Notes: generated from the letters alone by a model not told the origin. A stretch of 64,000 bases of DNA from Raphanus sativus (GCF_000801105.2 NC_079511.1:23335792-23399791); one strand, 5' to 3'; numbered from the stretch's first letter, positions 36,315 to 47,422 are shown. Translations and numbers: made by a program.

Positions 36315-36699
36315 TATTATAAATCCACTTCGCAAGCCCAGAAATTTTAAATTTATTGTATAATCAAATATCCAAACAATAAATGTATAGATGTAATTAA
36401 GTAAAATATGAAAACTTGCAATTTATAAAAATAAAAAGTATAAAAATAACAAAAATAGGTTTTGAGAACTAAAAATACGCATTTTGATTATAAAAGAATA
36501 TGGATTGATGTAAGAATAAACTTGCTTAATAAATTAACGAGAATTTGGCATAATAGTTAACTTAAATTTATAAAACAGTTTTTTTTAAATATAAAAATGA
36601 AATGAATATACTTACAATAAAAGTATAAAATAATATACTTGCATATATATATATATATAGGAATCATATATATATATATTTTAACGGTTTATTTTAAAG

Positions 36700-36995
36700 G
36701 ATAATTCTCTTAAATAACACTTTTTAAGTTTTTGTCACAAAATAGCACTCAAAAAATAAAATGACCAAAATAGCATCTTTTTGTTTTGAAAATTTTAATT
36801 TTAATTTTTTTATTTTAAAAAATTTGAACACATTCCTAAAATCCCACCCCTTAACTCTAAACCCTAAATCTTAGATTAATTAACCCAAAGATTATAAATG
36901 CATATTTAACCTTCAATAACCTTCTTTTGGTCATTTTTCTTCTTGTGATGCTATTTTATGACAAAAACTTGGTTTTGTGCTATCATGGTCTTTTC
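36700..36995. mobile_element. Long-TIR MITE
   Basis: Arms at about 36714-36750 (acactttttaagtttttgtc...) and 36948-36983 (...gacaaaaacttggttttgt) are inverted copies with scattered mismatches. No coding sequence. Outer boundaries and TSD are unclear. Confidence 0.5.
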
Positions 36996-37321
36996 TTTAC
37001 AATTTTCAAAAATTTGTTTGGTATTCGGGACGGGTAGGATTTGATATTGGTTTTCGGATATAACACTTCAAGAACTGTTCGAGTATAGAGACCAAGTCTA
37101 ATAGAGTATGAGACTTTGATTTTCGGGTCGATTAAAAATCAATTATTTGGTATGAATATTCTTGACTAATTATGTTAGGTAACTATTAAAAAATATAATA
37201 TGTTGTAAACTTTAGGAATAAATCTTTAAAATAATTTCTGAATTGCATATAATAAAAATGTATAGTTAAAAAAACTTGACATATTTATATAGTTACCAAA
37301 TTATATTAAATTAAATTAATT

Positions 37322-38222
37322 CTAGATTTTGACCCGCCCTTAGAAACGGCGGGTATATTTTTTGTTTTTGTAATTAAAAATTTATATTTCTTTTTGTTTT
37401 ATAATTAATTTTTGTATAAAATTTTAGTTAAAATATATTTTATAAACACATTAGAAACTTAGTCAAAAGAAAGTAGACACAATATCTAAACCTTTTACAA
37501 AAAAATACAAATATGATTATAAAAAAATAAAAAAAAATAAAATTAAATTTATCAAAAATTAAAACCGAAAAATATAAAAAGTATTTTAAAATAACAAAAA
37601 TATGTTCTCAAAACTAAAAAAAAATACACATTTGATTTTAAAAGAATATGGATTTATGTAAAGAAGAAGGTTGCTAAATAATTATACAAGAATATGGATC
37701 ATATCAATTTTTTTCTGAGTATATATCCAACAAATAAGAACATTCAAGGAATCAAATCGTTATATTTCTTTATAATGTATGGGCTTTTAAAATTTCTATT
37801 TTTTTGAAAATTATTTTGCCTAATTAAGCTTAAATTAGATATTAGTAATATCATATTACTAATCTACATTATTATCAAAAAAAAAAATTCTATAATTTGT
37901 TATATCTTTTAATAAAATACCTACTTAAGTTTAGAAATAAATGTGGGAAATTAAAAATGTTATCATATAAGAAATTTTCGAAAAATATAACATATCGCAA
38001 ACTTTATCAACAAAGATTGAAAAAAATTCTCAAACATATATATGACACAAGTACATACTTATGAAACTTGATTTATTTAATATACTGAAAAATGATATAT
38101 TCTATTAAGTTCATATCATACAAAAATATGATTATACAAACACACAAATATATAAATTATATTAGGCAAAAAATTTAAAAACAAAAAATATACCCGTCCT
38201 CACGAGGGCGGTCAATCTCTAG
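37322..38222. mobile_element. Two Helitron 3' ends facing outward
   Basis: The left end (37322, plus-strand CTAGattttgacccgccc...ggcgggt) is a minus-strand Helitron 3' end. The right end (ending 38222, acccgtcctcacgagggcgg...CTAG then T) is a plus-strand 3' end. Both have similar subterminal sequence (gggtatattttttgttttt reading inward). No 5' end is visible between them, so this may be two truncated elements or a chimeric unit with two 3' ends. Confidence 0.45.
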
Positions 38223-38499
38223 TATATGACTTAAAAAGCAACTACGTCTCTGTTAAGATACTAAGTGTGGCCCTCAACTGAAACAGTTTGATTCAAATGT
38301 TGTATGTTTCCGAAGAACCTTAAAATTTCACTCGTGGATCTGCTACGTAACCTCACTCAATACAGAGATTAAAGATCAGTGACGAGCAAGGAGATATTTA
38401 ATGTTTGAATGATTTATTTTCTGAAGAGGTGGTCATATGAAAGTGATAAGCAACCCAACTATGAATCTTATTATTGCTTATCGGAACAGATAGAATCTC

Positions 38500-38610
38500 A
38501 AGTCACCAAATGATGCCTTGAGCCATCACAAGCTCTCTGTTTCTGCTTTCCTTGAAGAGATGAACTCAACAAGCCCTAATGATGCAATCTACATAACAAG
38601 AAAGGTAACG
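38500..38610 (+). other. Exon-like fragment of unknown origin
   Basis: A short coding-like stretch (SHHKLSVSAFLEEMNS...) ends at a splice-like junction acaagaaag|gtaacg near 38606. I do not recognise the protein. It adjoins the alpha-COP fragment and may be another captured piece. Confidence 0.25.
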
Positions 38611-38705
38611 CTTCTTCTATTTATACTCTCCACTAATCATCTGCTCTCTAACTGCCATCTCCTTTCCTCTTGCCACAGCCACGTCAGCTTCCTCTTCCTC
38701 CTTTC

Positions 38706-39200
38706 CGATTCAACCTGGCTCTTGAAAGTGGCAACTTCAGTGTAGCCGTTGCATCAGCTACAAAGGTTAACGAGAAAGACTACTGGTAAAGACTTGGAGC
38801 GGAGGCTCTTCGCCAAGGCAACAATGGAACTGTTGAATTTGCATACCAGCGGACAAAGAACTTTGACAGGTTGTCATTTCTTTATCTCATTACTGGCAAT
38901 CTGGACAAGCTTTCAAAGTTGATGAAGATTGCGGAAGTGCAAAACAACTTAATGAGTCAGTTTCACAATGCTCTCTACTCGGGAGATGTCAAAGAACGTG
39001 TTAAGATAATGGAGAAGGCTGGTCATTTGCCTCTAGCTTATATCACTGCTTCGGTTCATGGTTTAAAGGATATCGCTGAGCGACTTTCTACGTACTGAGC
39101 TTGGGGACAATGTGCCCTCATTGCCTCGAGGGAAAACTCCATCGCTTCTAATGCCACCAACTCCTATCGTGTGTGGTGGTGATTGGCCTCTCCTAACGGT
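38706..39200 (+). pseudogene. Coatomer alpha-subunit (alpha-COP) pseudogene fragment
   Basis: The plus strand encodes about 160 residues resembling the C-terminal third of plant alpha-COP, the COPI vesicle coat subunit. Recognisable parts are FNLALESGNF, LSFLYLITGNLDKLSKLMKI, HLPLAYITASVHGL and DNVPSLPRGKTPSLLMPP. A TAA stop at 38787-38789 interrupts it after KDYW. A small insertion near 39095 shifts the frame after ERLST. Homology begins and ends abruptly with no introns, and sequence on each side is unrelated. It is a dead fragment carried here by duplication or capture. Confidence 0.85.
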
Positions 39201-39299
39201 CATTGGAGCAGACGCATCTAGTTTGATCAGCTCTCTGTCTCGGGTCCCGTGATTGATAGGATGCCAGATGAAGAGCAAACTGAAGTCATTGCTGAAGCT

Positions 39300-39725
39300 A
39301 ACAGTGAAAAAAAGACAGATAAAAAGATGTGGTGGTTAGAAAGTCAACGAGGAATAAGTTTGCGACGAAGAGATACTTGAGATAGAAGAATAACTAACGT
39401 CTTCTTTCAGCTTTTACTTGTTCAAATAATAAGCTTATAATTCTCTGGTATGTTTCATTATGGTATCAAAGTCGTTCTTTTGTTCTTGTTTTGTTGACAG
39501 TATTCTTCTTGAACCAACGATCCTCAAGATCACAGTGATAACAACAAGGAGAGACTGATCAAATGACCTTGAACGCTGACCAAACACAAACACACCTCCC
39601 TCACCATTAAGCTGGAGTTTCCCAAATTCAGTGGCAGAGATCCTACGGAATTGATGAATAAGGCAAAACAATACTTTGCATATCACGCCGGTGCAACAAA
39701 GAGTGAGCTTTTCTTCTTACACTTA
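39300..39725 (+). mobile_element. LTR retrotransposon remnant: LTR end, PBS and gag start
   Basis: TGGTATCAAAGTC at 39461-39473 is a tRNA-iMet type primer site. The preceding 150 bp would be the end of a 5' LTR. Downstream, about 39590-39722, the frame reads KLEFPKFSG, DPTELMNKAKQYFAYHA and ELFFLHLS, typical of a retrotransposon gag start. It then stops abruptly at a duplicated CNL-flank segment. No second LTR is seen. Confidence 0.6.
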
Positions 39726-39749
39726 TCAACAGAGGCATGGTGAGCTTTG

Positions 39750-39994
39750 CTTCTTCAGTTTCTGCAGCGGTTCAACTTCGTCAGCTTTGAGTATCATGGT
39801 CCGCGAAAATTGCTATCAAATACTTGATTGATGCTTGCCATGGCTGGTGTTTCTGTACTTGGTTAATGACAAAATATTGGGACTTTATAGATAAGTGTGC
39901 TCTGTTAAGATAAGTGTGCTCTCTAACTGCCATCTTCTTTCATCTTGCCAGCTCAACAACCCACAGCCACGTCAGCTTCCTCTTCCTCCTTTCC
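39750..39994 (+). repeat. Duplicated segments of nearby sequence
   Basis: 39750-39869 is a diverged copy of the CNL 3' flank (35101-35208, with the end also matching 34916-34956). 39918-39994 is a diverged copy of 38642-38706 (tgctctctaactgccat...cctcttcctcctttcc) with about 12 extra bases. Both copies lie in the same orientation as their sources. Confidence 0.6.
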
Positions 39995-40154
39995 AATGCT
40001 AGCTCAGAAAGCTACACAGTCTGCAAATGGAAAGAACAGATCAATCTCTTGGCAGGGATGGTTGGAGAAGCTTAGCTTTGAAAATGTCTAGCAGACTGAG
40101 CAGTGTATTTTCATATTTATGGTTTCTTAACTAGACTAAAAGTACTCAGTGTTA

Positions 40155-41421
40155 TCTATACTATTAAAACAAGATCTATTGTGCTTTTTACCTAAATCTG
40201 CCATTTTTTTTAATTAACATTGCATATTTTATTAAGGACAATCAATTAATATTAATCACACATCTATATTGGATCATTTTTTTTTGATCCAGCCCACATC
40301 AGATTTCTTTTGGACCATTTGAACCGATTAAGAAATCAGAACAAATTCTTATTTTTCTCCAAGTTCAAATAATTTATTTTTAACCATTCTTAATATTTTG
40401 TATAGTGAACAAAAATTAATCACTTAATTATTATGTTTTTGTTTAAATATAATTTAAGTATTCATAAAAATTGAATTTTTTGATTGAAAAGTATAAATCT
40501 TTATTAAAAGTTTATAATTTTTTTATTTAAAAAATTAACAACATAATAAAATTAATTTATCAGAGTTATACCAACTTAATTCATTAAAAGATAAATTTTA
40601 ATTTTCTAAACATAAATACTCATTAGACCTGGACGTTCGTATACTCGTTCGGGTACGGATCGGTTCTTTCGGGTATCGGGTTTTTCGGGTTTTGAAATTA
40701 AACCTAATAAGGGTATTATAAAATTTCGGGTCGGGTTCGAGTCGGATCTTTCCGGATCCGGGTGGGTTCGGTTCTCATGCATAAAAACCTGAAAAATAAC
40801 CAAATAACCAAAGTATCTAAAAAGGGTTCGGTTATTTGTACTCAAAGTAACCAAAACATCCGATTCGGTTTAAATTTTTGTATCCAAATTACTCAAAAGT
40901 AACCAAAAATATCCATTCTATACAGTTTTTTGGGTAAAGTTTTATCCAAACTATCATATTTTATTCAAAAATACTCAAAAGTACCGAAAATAACTACTAT
41001 AGTTAACTTATAATATTAATTTAAAATATTAAAATAATTATAAATTTAATTATAACATATATTTTTAGATATATATTTACATTTCAGATATCTTCTGGTA
41101 CTCATACAGTTCTCGGTTCGGGTCGGATTCGGGACCGGTTCTTCGGATATAGCAATTTAGAACTCATTCGGATATTTACCCCGGGTCTGATCGGTTTGGA
41201 ACCCTGATTTTTGGGTCGATTTCAGGTTGGTTCTTTGGGTCCGAATATTGTGCTTAGACCTATACTCATTTAAAATGAAATACGATAAAGAAAGATAAAA
41301 ATTTTAAGTTTTTTATAAAAAAACAAATATATGAAAATATGACATTTACTAAATATTTGTCAATTTTACAAAAAATAAAGGAAAATAAATCCGCGTTTTG
41401 AAAGCGCGGATCAAAATCTAG
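40155..41421 (+). mobile_element. Non-autonomous Helitron
   Basis: The 5' end TCTATACTATTAAAAC follows an A. The 3' end has the hairpin ccgcgttttgaaagcgcgg, then atcaaaatCTAG and a host T at 41422. The 1,267-bp span has no protein-coding gene and carries a nested hAT-like MITE. Confidence 0.8.
40625..41262. mobile_element. hAT-like MITE nested in a Helitron
   Basis: The 638-bp element (agacctggacg...gcttagaccta) is flanked by tactcatt on both sides (40617-40624 and 41263-41270). The interior is dense in gggttcgg-type motifs. Confidence 0.7.
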
Positions 41422-42270
41422 TTGTTTCTTAAAATTGCAGTTTTCAAGGCAGTGAAATTTCTCTGTTTTTTTCTTGAGAAAGTTGGAAGGCTGTGTATCA
41501 ATACACAGTTATCATGTGATCAAGTGTTGAATCAAGCATCAGCCTTTTTTAGTGTTAGGAATTACATTCCCATGATGGAGCTTAATCTAGAGGCGAGAAA
41601 ACTATGGAGCTTAATTGCTACAACATAAAAATAAATAAATCATACATCATATTTATTTTCTGTTAAGAAAATATCTACATCTCTGTTTTTTATGTTGTAG
41701 AAATTTTAAAGTAAAAGAATTATTTAAGATAAATAAATTAAAAAAATTGTAGGCAAAATTTCTTATTCTTATAGATTTTAATATAATCTTTATTAGATAA
41801 TTTAATTTTAGAATAATTTATATTATAAATTACTATTTTTTAAATAACCTAATATTTTTATTATTAGAAAATATTTTAATGAATTAAAATAGTTATCTTA
41901 TATAAAAATTATATATAAGCCGATGCTTACTTGTACGCTTGTAGTTTCATCCATTACCAAGATATCACCCATTACTCTTTGGAGGTGGTCAAGAAAAAAA
42001 ACAGAACGATCCAAACCAAAATATAAATTTAGCATGGTGATATTCAACGATGTTGATTCAGAGTCTGCAACCAAGGCAAAATCACATTTCGTTTCAGTAA
42101 ATTGCTCAGGAAAATAACATAACATTTTGGATTGGACTGTAACATCCAAAGTCTTAAAGTCCACAAGTGGTTCGTGTGACTCTAGCTAGATATCCTAAGG
42201 GATAAGGAAAAGTGTGGCCTTCATTATTATTGTTCGAACCCCGGTGTCTACCTATTTTTATTTTCAAATA
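41422..42270. other. Intergenic DNA, no gene supported
   Basis: An 88-codon minus-strand open frame (42164-41898) has ordinary-looking composition but no recognised motif. The rest is AT-rich. Confidence 0.4.
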
Positions 42271-42527
42271 GAATAAAACGAAACTACGTCGTTTCACTTA
42301 ATGCCAACAGTTAACAGTGGGTTAACACTGTTTTAACTCTCGTTTAACAGTGTGCTAATTTGGTCAGTCAATCGTAAGTTTCTTAGTAATCTAATCAAAT
42401 CGAATAAAACGAAACGACGTCGTTTCACTTAACGCCAACAGTTAACGTTGGGTTAACGCTATCTTAACTCTCGTTTAACGGTGTGCTAATTTGGTCAGTC
42501 AATCGTAAGTTTCTTAATAATCTAAAT
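42271..42527 (+). repeat. Tandem duplication, 131-bp period
   Basis: Two adjacent copies start gaataaaacgaaac at 42271 and 42402. Each contains a palindromic acgtcgt core (acgacgtcgt in copy 2) and ggttaac motifs. Copies differ at several positions. Non-coding. Confidence 0.75.
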
Positions 42528-42880
42528 AAGTCAACAAAAGTTCAGGCTTTTATTGGTCAGATAAGTGTACAAGTTTCTTTTGGTAATTCCTGCAAAGTTC
42601 AGTGTTTTTTTGGCCGATTTTCCGTTACATTATTGACATAATATAACGCTGTTTTGAGCTCTCTTTATAGTATCAGATAATAAGAAAGTATAAAATGTTA
42701 TTATTATATAATATAGCCATTTTATATTTGTTAATAAATAAAAATAAAATATTTATTATAGTTTCACTACATGAAGTAGTTTCCCTTATTGAAAGGCCAC
42801 AGAAACACTCTGGTAAATTTCCAATAACTTATTTTAGAGAAAGGATTTTCTTACACTTTTTTGTCAAGATTTTCTTACAC

Positions 42881-45800
42881 TTATGTTGTCAGATTCCTAC
42901 GTTGCCGCTGCAACACTTTCAACATAATAATTATCACGATGAAGTCGAGCAAAGGGACCATGAGCAAATAGTCAAAGTACGGGTTCACTGGTATCTGTGA
43001 TTCGTCAACCTCGTAGCGGATAATCATCTTCTGACCAGCGGCTGAGAGCGTGACAATCATTTCAACCTGAAAGAAAACAAAGATGTATGTTTCTATCTTT
43101 ATTATTCAGTCACCACTATAATTAGAAGGAAGAAAAAAAGAGTGTTAATAAATAATCAACCTCAGTTTTTGGGACACCAACTTCTACTCGCGAGCTCATT
43201 GATAAGGATTCTTTTTTCGGCCGATGAATTTGAACGTCTGAAATAGTACGGTCATATTTTAAATACATGTGCAAAATTTTTATTTTAAAAGTTGATATAA
43301 TCACGGGGCTTTCAAGGGTTTATTATATGGTTTTGCTGTGTTGTCTAGTAAGTAGTAACTATGATTAGGTTTTCCTGATGAGTCTCTGTTTATATAAGAT
43401 GTGTAGATGTAAGATATATGTCCTAAACAAGGTCTTGTAAATATTATTTAAGGGCGGTTTCTAATAAAGTATTGGTGTTTGTTTGTGTAATTTGTATATC
43501 TGATTTATTTTCTGCATTGCTATATTGTGGTGTGATCTTTGTAATAACAAAACGTCTCAGATGATGGGAGACAAAATCTTTGGCTCCTATCACTTCATTA
43601 ATTTACAAATTTGAATAGTAAATAATTAATAGGTTACCAGAGTTCTCGAGTATAGTAACGATGACATTGTTGAACTCTGAAGTTATATTCATCACCTGCA
43701 CCAAATTTTGAGTGACTCAAACTTATTGACTTGTTCTATTAAATATAATAAGTTAAAAGAAAACCTTTATATTACCTTTCTAGTTCCCGAAACAGAAAGG
43801 CGTCCCAGAAGAAGCGCGGATGAAGCTCCTTTGAGGGGTTTCGTGTTATTTGAGTTTGAGAAAAATATGCAATAGATATTGCCCGTTTCAAGCTCAATCC
43901 ATGGCTTTGACGTTCTTCAATGTACGTTCATACGTCAAATAAAAGAAAGTTCGTTAACTTTAGGATGAGTAGAGTTTCTTAGTAACTATTAAGCACGAGA
44001 AATTTATTAACCTAGTTTTGGGAGTCTCTTTCATGTGAACTTGTGAAGTATCATTAGCAGGAGAAATTAATTAAAAAAACTTTTTTTTTGAACTTAATTA
44101 AAAAAACTTTCTTTATGGTGTTTTTCGAAATAAGGGAAATTTTTGATTTTTGTGGCGTCCTATTGTGATCATTCATCATTGCAAAATAAATACAAATGAT
44201 TATTGGTGAAGTCTGGTTTCCGGAAAATCAGGTCTCCAAGTGTTGTCTTTTGTGTATGCGTCGAACGAAAGTTGTTAAAATACCATAAGTTTTTTAAGTC
44301 ATGGCGATGATCGTTCATATTTTTTTTTTGGTTTTCCTATGGTTAAAGATTTAAAATCTTTTAAATTGAAGTTGGGACAATTCATATCTGTGGAAAGTTT
44401 TTAACAAATAATCTAGGACATACTAAAACAAAACTTGATATTATATGATATATACATATAATAATTTGTCAAAGAGTGAAACTATTTTATATCAAAGTTG
44501 TGGACACAAAATCTAATAAAATATTTAAAATAGTCAAATATTGTAGTTTTTAAAAGTAATAAATGATAAATAAATAAAGAAATAAAATCTGATATTCTTA
44601 GAAACTATATAAATAACACTTAATCTAATTTTTAAAATGAAATATGTATTTTAACTTGATAACAAAAATGTACATTATATTTAACCATATATTTTTTTGG
44701 TGCCAAAAAAAAAACAGAAAGCTTCCTATCTTTTTCCATTTTATCACTTTTGATAGTCTTGCATTAATTTTATATACTTGTTTTCTCCTCTAACTTTATT
44801 TCCTAAATTTACTATACATAAACTACATGTAACAAGATTTTTGTTGAGTATATACGTTAAAAAAGAGGACACAATTATGCTTACCCTATAAAAGGAGGTT
44901 TCACGTGGCATTCAAATGTAGCTTTCTTTCCATTGTCAAGAGCTACAAACTTGTTTTTCCTGTTGCAGTTTGTACAATTATCAATCAACCATATGCTGAC
45001 GCCGAGGAATAACAAATCAACTAGTAATAGATAATTTTCATGACCAGAAGCAGCAAACTTTACATGCACACTAATGGTATCCGTATAGACAATATGTACA
45101 GATCGATGTGAAGATTTATCATAGTGAGAATAGAAAAGCGAATATTAGTCCCCAAACCTGAATTTCAATGGATAAGTATTACATCTTCTCGACGAAAATG
45201 ATTCCTTAACAGAATCAGAATCAGTATGTGTGCTATTTCTATGTAGCGTTGTATCGAAATTTTGAGCACCTAATAGAATGAATATACGTTAACAATATAC
45301 AGAATACATAATATATATATATATATCAAAATGATACAAGGAGATAAGTTTGACTAATATTTACCTTTTGAATATTTCACTGTGATGCCTATTTGTAGAC
45401 GTGATGCGACAACGGTCTCTACCGGAACATTTTGCCACATAACCATAGAGGCTGGAACGGGAACTTTGACAAAAATCTGTGAAATGAAAAATAAAACAAT
45501 CTCCAGAAAGTACTAACAGGAACAGGACGATAATAAGTCCCCCCAAACAATGTTCCAAATTTGGATTGCGACTTCACTCTTGAAATTTACTATAAAAGAG
45601 CAATCTCCGGATTTCTTAAACTATCAACATATTTATTCACAGATAGAAGAAATAATGAAGACTAGTTGGTTGGAAAAATGAAAAAGCGTATGTGTTACCT
45701 CATCAAAATTTTGCGGCTCAATAGTGGACACCACCGTCACAGTAGCTATGCCAGGCCTCTTTGCCTTGATAATGCCATAAGGCGATACAGATATAATGCT

Positions 45801-46233
45801 TATATCTGAGGTAAGCCACTTGTAGTCACTCGATGCTTTTGCACAGCCTAAGTCAAACAAGACATATATTAGGGTTTCCTTTAAGTAAGAAAGAAGAATC
45901 CTTGCTAGAATTTTCAAATTTTGGGAAAGGAAGATCAAGAGAGACAAAATTTGTGATTAGCTGACCTCCTGTCACAATCAGCTGCATCTCCTGACAAGAA
46001 GAAGGAGTCCAAGGGAGTAGAATCTGAGGTGTGTCATCTTCAATATTGTTCGACGTGAAATGCACTTGCTCACAAACCCTAGGCAGATTCTGCCAGAAAA
46101 TAAACAAGTCAGGGAAACTGATAAGACAAGAAACAAAGTGTTGTCAAGAATTAACATATCTAACACTTGATGATGAAGTTTCTCCTACAAGCGTGAGGAA
46201 CATGAGGAAAATGAAAATCCCTAGCCGGACCAT
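42881..46233 (-). CDS. Shortened gp210 (NUP210)-like nuclear pore membrane protein, ten exons
   Basis: Exons on my model: 46233-46156, 46089-45966, 45847-45699, 45476-45365, 45269-45158, 45070-44885, 43914-43776, 43695-43638, 43237-43161 and 43066-42881. All introns are GT-AG. The sum is 1,221 bp, one open frame of 406 residues. Residues 1-20 look like a signal peptide (MVRLGIFIFLMFLTLVG). Exons 2-4 match the middle of plant gp210 (EDDTPQILLPWTPSS, KRPGIATVTVVST, an Ig-like BIG_2 segment). Exons 6-10 match its C-terminus (GKKATFECHVKPPFIG, WIELETGNIYC) and end with a transmembrane helix (LLMVPLLDFIVIIIMLKVL, about 377-395) and a short basic tail. Canonical gp210 has about 1,900 residues, so about four fifths is missing. 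gp210 anchors and spaces nuclear pores in the envelope. The exon 5/6 junction (45158/45070) is the weakest splice call. Confidence 0.7.
43375..43550 (+). mobile_element. Diverged LTR remnant inside a gp210 intron
   Basis: In the intron between exons 8 and 9, plus-strand sequence follows the order of the 1.3-5.4 kb element's LTR: a tatataag box, tcttgtaa, attt-aa, ttctaataaag, then gatttattttctgcattgctat. Similarity covers about 170 bp, the R-U5 end. It is an old relative of that family, antisense to the gene. Confidence 0.5.
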
Positions 46234-46358
46234 CTTTGTTACTACGTCAACAGCGAGGATAAAAAAAAGAAAAGGAAAAGGAATATTCTTATTCTAATGA
46301 ATTGAGCAGTATTAATATCTCCAAGGAAAGTCAAGGGGAGGGAGGGGAGATTCTAGAA

Positions 46359-46896
46359 TCTATACTATCAAATCAGAATCCCTATTAGGATTCTGCCATT
46401 AGTTTTCAGTTAATTTATACTATCATGCCATTGATTATATTTAGGATCTTTTTAATTAATTTTACCTATTTAATAAGGAAACAAATCTTTTGAAACTAAT
46501 TTTGTTTACATATACAAGTTTGTTAGATTATGTTAAATAATAAGTGTATATTTCGTTTATAAATCGGTGAATTTAAATAATTGTGTTAATCTAAGTTATT
46601 TTTATTATATAAATTACATTATTTAAATAAAATAATTTTATATAACATAAATATTATAATATTTATGGCACTGACAACATATATATACCAAAAATAAAAA
46701 ATAAAAAATATTACAAATATTAGAATATTTAATATATTTTTACGTAGTATGACTTTAAAATGGGTTAGAACTTAATAAAATTTATAGTATATATGTAAAA
46801 AAATAAAAATATTAACTCAACAAAAACTTAAATATTAGAAATTAAAAATTTGTTAGAAAACAATCCCGCGATTTCAAATCGCGGGTCAAAATCTAG
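46359..46896 (+). mobile_element. Short non-autonomous Helitron upstream of the gp210-like gene
   Basis: TCTATACTATCAAATC follows an A at 46358. The right end has the perfect hairpin cccgcgatttcaaatcgcggg, then tcaaaatCTAG and host T at 46897. 538 bp, no ORF. Its left edge is 126 bp from the gp210-like start codon, within the likely promoter. Confidence 0.85.
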
Positions 46897-46993
46897 TATC
46901 AATTATAGAAAAATATTTGACATATATAGTACATAATAATATTTGACAAAGCAGAAAAGGAAAAAAAGTATTTCTCAGATCTTATGGTGAATC

Positions 46994-47409
46994 TGTTGAA
47001 AAATAAACTTAATTGGATCACATTATTGGACTAATCATTCACTAATCATGTTTAGTCCAAACTTAACCAAATTCTAGAAAGTATTCAGAAAAATCTTCCA
47101 CCTCCATAAGATAAAACTAGATATTTTCATAAAATAATCTAGATAATTAGAATAAAATAATCTAGATATTATACTATAATTATTTAGATTTATGATTAAA
47201 ATATTTGAGATACTTTAAATTTTGGAGGCTATAAAAACCTTCCATCTCTTCTCAATATGTATCATCAAAGAATCATCCAAGTTTGTAACGAACATTCAAA
47301 TAATAAGAAATCTTTTTCTAAGTTATAAAAGCGTTCTTCTTCATAAATTTTCTTTCTTTTCAAACACTAAAAACACTTTCTGCATCTTAACAAAGTTTTC
47401 ATTCCAACA
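46994..47409 (+). repeat. 5' LTR of a broken copia element
   Basis: The LTR runs from TGTTG to CAACA (416 bp) and is preceded by gaatc, a candidate target site. It is followed three bases later by a primer binding site. No partner LTR is present in the window. Confidence 0.7.
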
Positions 47410-47412
47410 AAG

Positions 47413-47422
47413 TGGTATCAGA
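47413..47422 (+). promoter_or_regulatory. Primer binding site of the broken copia element
   Basis: TGGTATCAGA, three bases after the LTR, matches the initiator tRNA-Met primer site used by Ty1/copia elements. Confidence 0.8.

Noticed and set aside
41898..42164. 88-codon minus-strand frame as a gene
   Set aside because: Composition is plausible but no domain, no intron signals and no start context could be supported.
42225..42245. tRNA-like B box (gttcgaacc)
   Set aside because: No A box at the right distance and no cloverleaf can be drawn around it. At most a decayed SINE.
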